From contig NZ_JAKWJR010000012.1 of assembly GCF_022761125.1 (NCBI RefSeq), positions 62,001 to 126,000 on the forward strand: DNA of 64,000 nt, given 5' to 3'. The first letter of the stretch is position 1. Each line of letters starts with the position of its first letter. The notes beneath the pieces are model-generated. The model worked only from the letters and a program-made list of their open reading frames with translations. It was not told where the DNA came from and did not search any database. Origin of the DNA: Nocardioides sp. SR21. GTDB taxonomy: Bacteria > Actinomycetota > Actinomycetes > Propionibacteriales > Nocardioidaceae. Below, one piece after another: positions 31,645-39,961 of the stretch. The position numbers were made by a program, and so were the translations under genes.

Positions 31645-32378
31645 CGGCGCGGGCGGCGGCTGCGCGCCTCGACCTGCTCGCGGCGGGTCTCGTCCATGGC
31701 CGCTTCGTACGCCGACACCAGGCTCGCGATCGACAGCGGCTTGATCCGCTCGACGACCTCGCGCAGCGTCTCGGGGGACGCGCCGGACTCCTTGTAGACC
31801 GGCCAGACCATGGTGCGGAAGAGCTCGTTGAGCTCCTTGGCGATCTGCCGCCCGTGCTCGGCGTACACGTCCGCGGCGGCGAGCGCCGCCTCGGTCGGGA
31901 AGCCCAGGTCGAGCAGGCCGAGGCCGACCGAGAGCTGGGAGACCGCGACCTCGTAGCGGCCGCGCTTGGTGCGGAACACGATGCCGAGCGCCGCGAGCGT
32001 CGCGAGGTCCTCGTCGCTGAGCGTGCGGCCGGTACGCCGGTCGAGGTCGGCGCGGGACATCTCGACCGGCCGGTCCACCTGCCACGGGGCGAGCATCGTG
32101 CGGTGCAGCGCGATGTCCTCGGGGGAGGCGTCCGCGGGGATGCCCGCGACGTACTTCTCGATCGCCGACAGGGTGAAGCCGTGCGCCTGCAGCTCCTGCA
32201 CCAGCTCGAGCCGGGCGACGTGGTCGGCGCTGTAGTAGCCCGACCGGCCGCGCCGGATCGGCGGGGGCACCAGGCCCTTGGTCGTGTAGAACCGGATGTT
32301 CCGCACGCTCATGCCGACGCGCTTGGTCAGGTCGTCCAGGGTCAGCAGCTCTCGCAGCGACTCCACGCTCTCCTCCAT
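31641..32378 (-). CDS. MerR-family regulator of the fadAB genes
   Basis: 245 aa. N-terminal winged HTH: LLTLDDLTKRVGMSVRNIRF then YTTKGLVPPP and GRSGYYSADHVARLELVQEL (~10-68), followed by a coiled coil and a ~150-residue effector domain with no metal-binding Cys. It therefore senses an organic ligand, perhaps an acyl-CoA. ATG 32378 is preceded by GAGGAGG, a strong ribosome site. Divergent from the thiolase gene across a region with a 19-bp operator. Confidence 0.87.
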   Translation of the reverse strand: MEESVESLRELLTLDDLTKRVGMSVRNIRFYTTKGLVPPPIRRGRSGYYSADHVARLELVQELQAHGFTLSAIEKYVAGIPADASPEDIALHRTMLAPWQVDRPVEMSRADLDRRTGRTLSDEDLATLAALGIVFRTKRGRYEVAVSQLSVGLGLLDLGFPTEAALAAADVYAEHGRQIAKELNELFRTMVWPVYKESGASPETLREVVERIKPLSIASLVSAYEAAMDETRREQVEARSRRPRR

Positions 32379-32401
32379 GACCCTCCTCACACTGACCGAT
32401 C

Positions 32402-32429
32402 TTGACGGTGACAGTAATAGTGTCACAAT
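32402..32429 (+). promoter_or_regulatory. fadA promoter with MerR-type operator in the spacer
   Basis: -35 TTGACG (32402-32407), 16-nt spacer, -10 CACAAT (32424-32429), then 6 nt to ATG 32436. The 19-bp palindrome GTGACAgTAaTAgTGTCAC (32408-32426) occupies the spacer, exactly where MerR proteins bind to distort promoter DNA. Confidence 0.7.
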
Positions 32430-32435
32430 CGGTCC

Positions 32436-33647
32436 ATGGCTGAGGCATTCGTGTACGACCACATCCGAACTCCCCGCGGCAAGGGCAAGAAGGTCGGCAC
32501 CTTGCACGAGGTGAAGCCCGTCGACCTGATCGTGGGCCTCCTCGACGAGATCAAGGAGCGCAACCCCTCCCTCGACCCGAACCGCGTCGACGACGTCGTG
32601 CTCGGTGTCGTGTCCCCGATCGGCGAGCAGGGCGGCGACATCGCCAAGACCGCCGCGCTCAAGGCCGGCTACCCCGAGACCGTGGCCGGCGTGCAGCTCA
32701 ACCGCTTCTGCGCCTCCGGCCTCGAGGCGGTCAACCAGGCCGCGTCCCGCGTCCGCGGCGGCTTCGAGGACCTGATCCTCGCCGGCGGCGTGGAGTCGAT
32801 GAGCCGGGTGCCGATGGGCTCCGACGGCGGCGCCTGGGCATCCGACCCGGCCACCGCGCTGAAGACCGGCTTCGTGCCCCAGGGCATCGGCGCCGACCTG
32901 ATCGCCACGCTCGAGGGCTGGAGCCGCGCCGACGTCGACGCGTACGCCGCCGAGTCGCACCACCGCGCCGCCAAGGCCTGGGCGAACGGCTACTTCGCGA
33001 ACGCCGTCGTACCGGTCCGCGACCTCAACGGCCTCACCGTGCTCGACACCGACGAGACGATCCGCCCCGACACGACCCCCGAGGGCCTGGCCGGGCTCAA
33101 GCCGAGCTTCGCCGACATCGGCGCGCAGGCCGGCTTCGACGACGTGGCGCTCGAGAAGTACCACTGGGTCGAGAAGATCAACCACGTCCACCACGCCGGC
33201 AACTCGTCCGGCATCGTCGACGGCGCCGCGCTGATGGCGATCGGCACCGAGCAGGTCGGCATCGACCTCGGCCTCACCCCGCGCGCCCGCATCATCGCGA
33301 CCGCGGTGTCCGGTGCGGACCCGACGATCATGCTCACCGGCCCGGCGCCGGCGGCCCGCAAGGCGCTCGCCAAGGCCGGCCTCGAGGCCAGCGACATCGA
33401 CCTCTGGGAGATCAACGAGGCGTTCGCCGCCGTCGCCATGCGTTTCATGCGCGACATGGGCATCAGCCACGAGGTCACCAACGTCAACGGCGGCGCGATC
33501 GCCATGGGCCACCCCCTCGGCGCCACCGGCGCGATGATCCTCGGCACGCTCGTCGACGAGCTCCAGCGCCGCGACCTGCGCCGCGGCCTCGCCACGCTCT
33601 GCGTGGGCGGCGGCATGGGTATCGCGACGATCGTGGAGGTCGTCTGA
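32436..33647 (+). CDS. fadA: Acetyl-CoA C-acyltransferase (thiolase)
   Basis: 403 aa; cleaves 3-ketoacyl-CoA with CoA to acetyl-CoA and a shortened acyl-CoA, the last step of beta-oxidation. The nucleophilic Cys is C92 in NRFCASGLEAV; GHPLGATGA (~358-366) gives the His, and CVGGGMG (~389-395) the second Cys. Other landmarks are AGGVESMSRVPMG and EINEAFAAVAM. With the downstream FadB it forms a trifunctional-type complex. Controlled by a promoter whose spacer holds the MerR-type operator; a 162-nt gap with a REP-like repeat separates it from fadB. Confidence 0.94.
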   Translation: MAEAFVYDHIRTPRGKGKKVGTLHEVKPVDLIVGLLDEIKERNPSLDPNRVDDVVLGVVSPIGEQGGDIAKTAALKAGYPETVAGVQLNRFCASGLEAVNQAASRVRGGFEDLILAGGVESMSRVPMGSDGGAWASDPATALKTGFVPQGIGADLIATLEGWSRADVDAYAAESHHRAAKAWANGYFANAVVPVRDLNGLTVLDTDETIRPDTTPEGLAGLKPSFADIGAQAGFDDVALEKYHWVEKINHVHHAGNSSGIVDGAALMAIGTEQVGIDLGLTPRARIIATAVSGADPTIMLTGPAPAARKALAKAGLEASDIDLWEINEAFAAVAMRFMRDMGISHEVTNVNGGAIAMGHPLGATGAMILGTLVDELQRRDLRRGLATLCVGGGMGIATIVEVV

Positions 33648-33690
33648 GCGCGAAGCGCTCCGACGACCGGCCACGATCGGGCGATACGTC

Positions 33691-33748
33691 GGTGGTCGAG
33701 CAAGCGGCGCGGCTGAGGAACGAAGCCGCGACCCGCGTGTCGAGACCC
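33691..33748 (+). repeat. REP-like element between fadA and fadB
   Basis: GGTGGTCGAG, an internal hairpin (CGCGGC pairing with GCCGCG around 11 nt) and GTGTCGAGACCC. Same plan as the elements at 1-176 and 7458. It lies in the intercistronic spacer and might alter fadB mRNA stability. The rest of 33648-33809 holds no gene. Confidence 0.8.
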
Positions 33749-33809
33749 GGTGACACGACCGCCCCCCTGAACCACTGACCTTCCTTCAGCTGAAGAGGAC
33801 GAACCAGAC

Positions 33810-36011
33810 ATGAGCAGCACCAGCACCGAGAACCAGACCGCCGTCCGCTACGACCGGGACGCCGACGGCATCGTCACCCTGACGCTCGACGACCCGACGG
33901 CGAGCGCCAACACCATGAACGACCTCTACATCGAGGCGATGGCCGCGTGCGTCCAGCGCCTGTACGACGAGGTCGACGACGTGACGGGCGTCGTGGTCGC
34001 CAGCGCGAAGAAGACCTTCTTCGCCGGCGGCAACCTCAAGAACATGGTCCAGGCGACCAAGGCCGACGCCGCGTCGGTGTTCGAGCTCGGCGAGACCGTC
34101 AAGGCCAGCCTGCGCAGGCTCGAGCTGTACCCGCGCCCGGTCGTCTCCGCGATCAACGGCGCCGCCCTCGGCGGTGGCTTCGAGATCTGCCTGGCCACCA
34201 ACCACCGGATCGCCGTCGACGACCGGTCGGTCAAGATCGGCCTGCCCGAGTCGACCCTCGGCCTGCTCCCGGGTGGGGGCGGCGTCACCCGCATCGTCCG
34301 GCTGCTCGGCCTCCAGGCCGGCCTGATGGACGTGCTGCTCACCGGCACCCAGTTCAACCCGGCCGCCGCTAAGGAGAAGGGCCTGGTCGACGAGCTGGTC
34401 GCCACCCGCGAGGAGCTCGTCCCCGCTGCCAAGGCGTGGATCAAGGCCAACCCGGAGGAGAGCCAGAACCCCTGGGACAAGCCCGGCTACAAGATGCCCG
34501 GCGGCTCGCCGACGTCGCCCGCGCTGGCCGGCTTCCTGCCCGCCTTCCCGGCGCTGCTGCGCAAGCAGACCAAGGGCGCGGTCTACCCCGCGCCGCGGGC
34601 GATCCTCGCCGCCGCGGTCGAGGGCGCGCTGAGCGACTTCGACACCGCGTCGCGGATCGAGTCGCGCTACCTGACGAACCTGATCGTCAACCAGGGCTCG
34701 AAGAACATGATCCAGGCGTTCTTCTTCGACCTGCAGGCGATCAACGCCGGCAAGCTCCGCCCGCAGGGCATCGAGCCGTACACCGCCACGAAGGTCGGCG
34801 TCCTCGGCGCCGGCATGATGGGCGCCGGCATCGCGTACTCGTGTGCCCGCGCCGGCATGCAGGTCGTGCTGAAGGACGTCGCCCTCGAGAGCGCCGAGAA
34901 GGGCAAGGCGTACTCCGAGAAGATCAACGCCAAGGCCGTCTCGCGCGGCAAGCTCACCGAGGAGAAGTCCCAGGAGCTGCTGGACCGGATCACCCCGACC
35001 GCGGACCCGGCCGACCTGGCCGGCTGCGACCTGGTGATCGAGGCCGTCTTCGAGGACCCGTCGCTCAAGCAGCAGGTCTTCGCCGAGATCGCGCCGTACG
35101 TGAACGCCGACGCGCTGCTGTGCTCCAACACCTCGACGCTCCCGATCACCGAGCTCGCCGCGGGCGTGGACCGGCCGGCCGACTTCATCGGCCTGCACTT
35201 CTTCAGCCCCGTCGACAAGATGCCGCTGGTCGAGATCATCAAGGGCAAGGAGACCTCGGACGTCGCGCTGGCCAAGGCTTACGACGTGGTCCAGCAGATC
35301 CGCAAGACGCCGATCGTCGTCAACGACAGCCGCGGGTTCTACACCTCGCGGGTCATCGGCACCCAGGTCATGGAGGGCCTCGCCATGCTCGGCGAGGGCG
35401 TCCACCCGGTCTCGATCGACCGCGCGGGCACCTCGGCCGGCTACCCGGTCGGCCCGCTCCAGCTCAGCGACGAGCTGAACATGGAGCTGATGGCGAAGAT
35501 CCAGAAGGCGTCCGCCGACGCCGCCGAGCGCGAGGGCCGCTCGTGGGAGCCGTCCGCCGGTGAGCAGGTCGTCGCGAAGATGATCGAGCTCGGCCGCCCG
35601 TCGCGTCTGAAGGGCGCGGGCTTCTACGACTACGACGAGAACGGCCAGCGCCAGGGCATCTGGCCCGGCCTCGCCGAGGCGTTCCCGGTCGCGTCGGAGA
35701 TGATCCCGATCGAGGACATGCGCGAGCGGATGCTCTTCATCGAGGCGCTCGAGACCGCGAAGTGCTTCGAGGAGGGCGTGATCGAGTCCGCGGCCGCCGC
35801 GAACATCGGCTCGATCATGGGCATCGGCTTCCCGCCGGTGACCGGTGGCGCCGCGCAGTACATGCAGGGCTACGAGAACGCCGCGGGCCAGGTCGGCCTC
35901 GGCGCGTTCGTCGCCCGCGCGGACGAGCTGGCCGAGAAGTACGGCGAGCGCTTCCGCCCCACGCCGTACCTGCGGGACCTGGCTGCTTCCGGCGGGTCGT
36001 TCCCGGCCTGA
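33810..36011 (+). CDS. fadB: 3-hydroxyacyl-CoA dehydrogenase / enoyl-CoA hydratase, FadB-type fusion
   Basis: 733 aa, two activities in one chain. The N-terminal crotonase domain (~1-300) has FFAGGNLKNM, the oxyanion loop NGAALGGGFEICLATN and GLPESTLGLLPGGGG with a catalytic Glu. The NAD-dependent dehydrogenase starts GVLGAGMMGAGIAYSCARAG (~330-349) and includes SNTSTLPITEL, HFFSPVDKMPLVEI (catalytic His) and NDSRGFYTSRV; a duplicated C-terminal domain follows. It hydrates enoyl-CoA and oxidises the product for FadA. A strong hairpin follows the stop. Confidence 0.95.
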   Translation: MSSTSTENQTAVRYDRDADGIVTLTLDDPTASANTMNDLYIEAMAACVQRLYDEVDDVTGVVVASAKKTFFAGGNLKNMVQATKADAASVFELGETVKASLRRLELYPRPVVSAINGAALGGGFEICLATNHRIAVDDRSVKIGLPESTLGLLPGGGGVTRIVRLLGLQAGLMDVLLTGTQFNPAAAKEKGLVDELVATREELVPAAKAWIKANPEESQNPWDKPGYKMPGGSPTSPALAGFLPAFPALLRKQTKGAVYPAPRAILAAAVEGALSDFDTASRIESRYLTNLIVNQGSKNMIQAFFFDLQAINAGKLRPQGIEPYTATKVGVLGAGMMGAGIAYSCARAGMQVVLKDVALESAEKGKAYSEKINAKAVSRGKLTEEKSQELLDRITPTADPADLAGCDLVIEAVFEDPSLKQQVFAEIAPYVNADALLCSNTSTLPITELAAGVDRPADFIGLHFFSPVDKMPLVEIIKGKETSDVALAKAYDVVQQIRKTPIVVNDSRGFYTSRVIGTQVMEGLAMLGEGVHPVSIDRAGTSAGYPVGPLQLSDELNMELMAKIQKASADAAEREGRSWEPSAGEQVVAKMIELGRPSRLKGAGFYDYDENGQRQGIWPGLAEAFPVASEMIPIEDMRERMLFIEALETAKCFEEGVIESAAAANIGSIMGIGFPPVTGGAAQYMQGYENAAGQVGLGAFVARADELAEKYGERFRPTPYLRDLAASGGSFPA

Positions 36012-36021
36012 TCGCCGCCTG

Positions 36022-36051
36022 CCCCTGGTTCAGCGCGAGCTGAACCAGGGG
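36022..36051. terminator. Bidirectional terminator after fadB
   Basis: CCCCTGGTTCAGC and GCTGAACCAGGGG form a perfect 13-bp stem with a GCGA tetraloop. The 3' end and stop codon of the convergent gene (stop at 36030-36032) are encoded inside the stem. Confidence 0.85.
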
Positions 36052-36623
36052 TGGTGCAGGTCGTAGAACGTCGCGCCCTGCATCGCGTAGTCGAGCTCCC
36101 TGCGGACGTCCTCGGGCGGTTCCGTCTGCTCACCGCTGCGGGCGCTCGCCTCGTCGGTGAAGGCCACGGTCTCGGTGAAGGTGCCGTCCGGCTCGATCGC
36201 GAGCGTCGCGCCGAGGATGTCCGGGCGCATCCGCTTCAGCTCGGCCTGGTCGGACGTCATCAGCCGGCGCAGCCGGGCGGGATCGTCGACCTTCCCGCGG
36301 ATGACCTGGACGAACCCGGCGTCGTCGGACCCGCCGTCGAACAGCAGGACCACGTCGTCGCAGTCGTGGAACTCCACCGGCCCGTCGAAGCAGGCCATCA
36401 TCTCCTCGGCCCATCGGCCCTGCTCGGGGCGCTCGGAGTTGGCCATCGCCGCCTCGCGGTCCTCGAACCGGACGACCGCCATGAACAGGTCGTCGTCGGT
36501 GAAGCCGTAGGTGCCGCCGAGCCAGCCGTCCGCTCCCGGGGCGAGCTGCTGGGACCAGCGGTCCAGGACGGCCTGGAGCTCGTCCTGTCGGGTGCATCGA
36601 CCCTGGATGATCTGGATGAACAT
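36030..36623 (-). CDS. Conserved hypothetical protein with two antibiotic-monooxygenase-like (ABM) halves
   Basis: 197 aa. Begins MFIQIIQGRCTRQDELQAVLD, and a second similar start (FVQVIRGKVDDPARLRRLM, ~104-122) suggests two ferredoxin-like dimeric alpha/beta-barrel repeats, as in ABM/YdhR-type proteins. No catalytic residue can be assigned. Cytosolic, no signal. It has its own leaderless promoter and is convergent with fadB. Possibly a small-molecule-binding or oxidative-stress protein; function not recognised. Confidence 0.72.
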   Translation of the reverse strand: MFIQIIQGRCTRQDELQAVLDRWSQQLAPGADGWLGGTYGFTDDDLFMAVVRFEDREAAMANSERPEQGRWAEEMMACFDGPVEFHDCDDVVLLFDGGSDDAGFVQVIRGKVDDPARLRRLMTSDQAELKRMRPDILGATLAIEPDGTFTETVAFTDEASARSGEQTEPPEDVRRELDYAMQGATFYDLHHPWFSSR

Positions 36624-36629
36624 CTTTCG

Positions 36630-36635
36630 ACGTTA
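36630..36635 (-). promoter_or_regulatory. -10 element of ABM-like gene
   Basis: TAACGT on the minus strand, 6 nt before the ATG at 36623; leaderless pattern. Confidence 0.6.
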
Positions 36636-36680
36636 CGCCTCGACGACCGGTCCGGTCATGGCCCAGATGGGGGAGCCCTC

Positions 36681-36686
36681 TAGGGT
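36681..36686 (+). promoter_or_regulatory. -10 element of phosphatase gene
   Basis: TAGGGT, 8 nt before the ATG at 36695; slightly longer spacing than the other leaderless promoters. Confidence 0.5.
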
Positions 36687-36694
36687 CGGCGACC

Positions 36695-37345
36695 ATGGGC
36701 GTGGTGATCCTGGTCCGGCACGGTCAGGCGTCGTTCGGCGCGGACGACTACGACGTGCTGTCCGAGACCGGTTGGGAGCAGGGCCGGCTGCTCGGCCGCT
36801 GGCTGGGTGAGCGTGCGGTCGCGCCGACCGCGGTGCTCCGCGGCGGGATGCGCCGGCACCGCGAGACGGCCGAGGCGGCGGGATGGGCGCCCGAGGAGGA
36901 CCTCGGGTGGGACGAGTTCGACCACCTGTCGGTCGTCGCCGCGGACCCGGACCACCCGACCGGCGAGCTCGACCGGCGCGGGTTCCAGCGCGCGTTCGAG
37001 CAGGCCACCGCCCGGTGGACGGGTGGCGGTTTCGACGACGAGTACGCCGAGTCCTGGCCCGGGTTCGTCGACCGGGTGCGGTCCGCGCTGGACCGCGCCG
37101 TCGCTCGGGCCGGTGCCGGGGAGACCGTCGTCGTGGTCACCTCCGGCGGGCCGATCGCGGTCGCCTGTGCGGCACTGGCCGACCCGGACGCCGACGCGGC
37201 GTCGTACGCACGGCCGTGGCACCGGTTCAACACCACGATCGTGAACGCGTCGTTCACCCGTGTGGTGGTCGGCTCGACCGGTGCCCGGCTGCTGACGTTC
37301 AACGAGCACCCGCACCTCGAGGGCGACGCGCTGACCTACCGCTGA
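36695..37345 (+). CDS. Histidine phosphatase family protein (phosphoglycerate mutase-like)
   Basis: 216 aa. The catalytic LVRHGQASFG (~6-15) holds the phospho-accepting His; RGGMRRHRETAE gives the second Arg and TSGGPIAVAC replaces the usual SHGG, so the second catalytic His is not in its normal place, although the fold is otherwise complete. The substrate could be a sugar phosphate, nucleotide or phosphoprotein. Divergent from the ABM-like gene, and its stop lies one base from the convergent hydrolase stop. Confidence 0.87.
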   Translation: MGVVILVRHGQASFGADDYDVLSETGWEQGRLLGRWLGERAVAPTAVLRGGMRRHRETAEAAGWAPEEDLGWDEFDHLSVVAADPDHPTGELDRRGFQRAFEQATARWTGGGFDDEYAESWPGFVDRVRSALDRAVARAGAGETVVVVTSGGPIAVACAALADPDADAASYARPWHRFNTTIVNASFTRVVVGSTGARLLTFNEHPHLEGDALTYR

Positions 37346-37346
37346 G

Positions 37347-38618
37347 CTAGATGCTGCCGTTCAGCAGGTCGCGCAGCCGCCCGAGCACCCGCGTGCTGTC
37401 GGCCCGGATGCCGTCGTGCTCGTACTCGTTGGTGACCCAGGCCCGCACGTTCCCGACCCGCTCCGCGGTCTCGAGCTGGAGCCCGGAGTCGACGTACATG
37501 TCGTCGAAGTAGACCGCGGCCGCGACCGGGACCTCGTTGGCCGCGAGCCGGTCGACGTCGTACAGCAGCGGCCAGTCGTCGTACGACGCCAGCAGGTCGG
37601 CCGCGCCGCGGAACGGCCGCAGTGCGGCGATCTCGTCGAACATCCAGGAGAACATCGTCTCGCCGGTGAACAGCAGCGGGTCGGCATCGGCGGCGAACTC
37701 CGGGCGCTGCGCGATCGCGCGGTCGGCGGCCCAGGCGGTCGGGCCGATGCCGGGGCGGCCGTACATGTACTCCTGCAGCGGGAACAGCGGCTGGTCGATG
37801 AAGCCGGTCTCGGCCATCACCTGGTGCAGGAAGCCGTCGGAGAGCCGGTCGCCGTGCCAGGCGCCCTCGAGCAGCCAGTGCACCTGCTCGTAGCCGTAGC
37901 TCATCCCGAACAGCTGGCCGAGCAGCCGCAGCCGCCGGCTGGTGAGCCGGTCGCCGTCGGGCAGCCGCACGTCGTGCTCGTCGAGGTGGTCGGCGATGCG
38001 CCGGACGGCCGCGACGTCGCCGGGGTAGCGGCGGTAGAACGCGTGGTTCTTGCCGGCGATCCGCGGGAACGTGCGGGCGTAGACCTCGTCGGCGGTCGCG
38101 GTCAGCCCGGGCAGCCCGCCGGTGACGTAGCAGCCGAGCAGCCCCTCCGGCGCCTGCGACAGGTAGGTCATCGTGATGAAGCCGCCGTAGCTCTGGCCGA
38201 GCGTGTACCACCGCTCGCCGCCGGCGACCTGCCGCCGGAGGACCTCGAGGTCGCCGACGATGCCGTCGGTGCGGAAGTGGCGGAGGTACGCCGCCAGCTC
38301 GGCGTCGGTGCGCCCGCCGACGGTCTTGGCGGAGATCGGCGTGGAGCGGCCGGTGCCGCGCTGGTCGAGCAGCAGCACCCGGTGGTGCTCGGCGGCCGCC
38401 GTGACCCAGCCGCCGCCCGCGCCGCCAGGCCGGGGCGACGCCGCGCCGGGACCGCCCTGGAGGAACACCAGCCACGGGAGGTCCTCGCCCTCGTGGCCGG
38501 CGGCGACGACCTCGCGGGCGAACACCTCGATGGTCCCGGCGTCCGGGTCGCGGTGGTCGAGCGGCGCCTCGACGACGTGGTCGGTCAGGACGAAGCCGGG
38601 GATCCGCGTGCTGGTCAC
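37347..38618 (-). CDS. Alpha/beta-hydrolase, proline iminopeptidase-like
   Basis: 423-aa serine hydrolase of the S33 family. LVFLQGGPGAASPRP contains the oxyanion HGGPG-type motif, LLLDQRGTGRSTPI is the DQRGxGxS signature of prolyl aminopeptidases, and the nucleophile is in GQSYGGF (~143). A helical cap of ~170 residues follows. No signal peptide, so it cleaves N-terminal proline or small acyl peptides in the cytosol. GTG 38618 is leaderless: TAGACT lies 7 nt upstream. Divergent from a PadR operon. Confidence 0.9.
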   Translation of the reverse strand: MTSTRIPGFVLTDHVVEAPLDHRDPDAGTIEVFAREVVAAGHEGEDLPWLVFLQGGPGAASPRPGGAGGGWVTAAAEHHRVLLLDQRGTGRSTPISAKTVGGRTDAELAAYLRHFRTDGIVGDLEVLRRQVAGGERWYTLGQSYGGFITMTYLSQAPEGLLGCYVTGGLPGLTATADEVYARTFPRIAGKNHAFYRRYPGDVAAVRRIADHLDEHDVRLPDGDRLTSRRLRLLGQLFGMSYGYEQVHWLLEGAWHGDRLSDGFLHQVMAETGFIDQPLFPLQEYMYGRPGIGPTAWAADRAIAQRPEFAADADPLLFTGETMFSWMFDEIAALRPFRGAADLLASYDDWPLLYDVDRLAANEVPVAAAVYFDDMYVDSGLQLETAERVGNVRAWVTNEYEHDGIRADSTRVLGRLRDLLNGSI

Positions 38619-38625
38619 CGGGCCG

Positions 38626-38631
38626 AGTCTA
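38626..38631 (-). promoter_or_regulatory. -10 element of iminopeptidase-like gene
   Basis: TAGACT on the minus strand, 7 nt before the GTG at 38618. Confidence 0.6.
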
Positions 38632-38646
38632 GGAGTTGATCCGGAG

Positions 38647-38675
38647 ATACATACCGGGTATACATACTCGGTATG
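38647..38675. promoter_or_regulatory. PadR operator region
   Basis: AT-rich island overlapping the PadR start. ATACCGGGTAT (38651-38661) and ACATACTCGGTATGT (38662-38676) are nested inverted repeats built of ATAC/GTAT units. PadR proteins typically repress their own operon from such ATAC/GTAT repeats. The site also abuts the divergent hydrolase promoter. Confidence 0.65.
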
Positions 38676-39236
38676 TCGGTGAAACAGGCCCTGTTGGCGC
38701 TCCTCGAGCAGGGGCCGCGGTACGGCTACCAGCTCCGGACCGAGTTCGAGCAGCGGACCGGGTCCACCTGGCCGCTCAACGTCGGGCAGGTCTACACGAC
38801 GCTGACCCGGCTCGAGCGCGACGGCCTGGTCGAGGCCGACGGGGCCGACGGTGAGGGCCACGTGGTCTACCGCGTGACCGACGCCGGCCGCGACGAGGTG
38901 GCCGCGTGGTTCACCACGCCGGTCGCACGCACCCAGCCGCCGCGCGACGAGCTCGCGATCAAGCTCGCGCTCGCGGTCACGACCCCGGGCGTCGACGTCG
39001 GCACCGTGATCCAGCAGCAGCGGTCGGCCACGATGGCCGCGCTCCAGGACTACACCCGCCTGAAGCGGGAGGGCGACCTCGACCTCGCCTGGGGACTGGT
39101 GCTCGACTCGCTGGTGTTCTCGGCCGAGGCCGAGATCCGCTGGCTCGACCACTGCGAGGCGCGGCTGCGCCGGGCGGCGCTCGAGAGGCCGACACCGGTC
39201 GCCACGAACGTCGAGACTCCGGAGGTCGCCCGATGA
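38673..39236 (+). CDS. PadR-family transcriptional regulator
   Basis: 187 aa. Winged HTH at residues ~1-75: MSVKQALLALLEQGPRYGYQ, then VGQVYTTLTRLERDGLVEAD. The C-terminal helical dimerisation part (AALQDYTRLKREGDLDLAWG) is of the Vir_act_alpha_C type. It is the first gene of an operon with an ABC ATPase and FtsX-like permease (ATGA overlap) and starts inside its own likely operator, so it should repress the exporter until a drug, peptide or lipid ligand binds. Confidence 0.92.
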   Translation: MSVKQALLALLEQGPRYGYQLRTEFEQRTGSTWPLNVGQVYTTLTRLERDGLVEADGADGEGHVVYRVTDAGRDEVAAWFTTPVARTQPPRDELAIKLALAVTTPGVDVGTVIQQQRSATMAALQDYTRLKREGDLDLAWGLVLDSLVFSAEAEIRWLDHCEARLRRAALERPTPVATNVETPEVAR

Positions 39237-39961
39237 ACCCCCTGTCGAGCACCGTGCTGCACCTCGACACCGTCACCCGGATCCACGGCGAGGGCGCCAC
39301 CGAGGTGCGCGCGCTGCGCGAGGTCTCGTTCCGGGTCGCCGCGGGCGAGCTGGTCGCGGTGATGGGGCCGTCCGGCTCCGGCAAGTCCACGCTGCTCACG
39401 ATGGCCGGCGGCCTCGACGCCCCGACCTCGGGCACGGTCTCGGTCGAGGGCGTCGACCTCGCGACCCTCGGCAACGCCGGCCGCGCGCGGATGCGGCGTA
39501 CGTCGGTCGGCTACGTGTTCCAGGACTTCAACCTGATCCCGGCGCTGAGCGCCGTCGAGAACGTCGCGCTCCCGATGGAGCTCGACGGGGTGCGTTCCCG
39601 TGCCGCCCGGGCGGCCGCCCGCGCCGCGCTCGAGGAGGTCGGGATCCCCGAGCTCGCCGACCGGTTCCCCGACCACATGTCGGGTGGGCAGCAGCAGCGG
39701 GTGGCGATCGCCCGCGCCGTGGTCGGCGAGCGCCGGCTGATCCTCGCCGACGAGCCCACGGGGGCGCTCGACAGCGAGACCGGCGAGGAGATCCTGCGGC
39801 TGCTGCGTGCCCGCTGCGACGCCGGGGCGGCCGGCGTCCTCGTCACGCACGAGGCACGGCACGCGGCCTGGGCGGACCGGGTGGTGTTCCTGCGCGACGG
39901 CGTGGTCGTCGACGAGACCGGCGCCGACCCGGCCGACGTCCTGCTCGAGTCCCGCCGATGA
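39233..39961 (+). CDS. ABC transporter ATP-binding protein, MacB/LolD-like
   Basis: 242 aa. Walker A MGPSGSGKST (~44-53), Q-loop VFQDFNLIPALSAVENV, signature MSGGQQQR (~149-156), Walker B RLILADEPTGALDSETG and H-loop VTHEARHA are all present. The PTGALD variant and the partner permease place it in the MacB/FtsE type-VII (mechanotransmission) class. ATGA overlaps join it to PadR upstream and the permease downstream. Confidence 0.94.
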   Translation: MNPLSSTVLHLDTVTRIHGEGATEVRALREVSFRVAAGELVAVMGPSGSGKSTLLTMAGGLDAPTSGTVSVEGVDLATLGNAGRARMRRTSVGYVFQDFNLIPALSAVENVALPMELDGVRSRAARAAARAALEEVGIPELADRFPDHMSGGQQQRVAIARAVVGERRLILADEPTGALDSETGEEILRLLRARCDAGAAGVLVTHEARHAAWADRVVFLRDGVVVDETGADPADVLLESRR

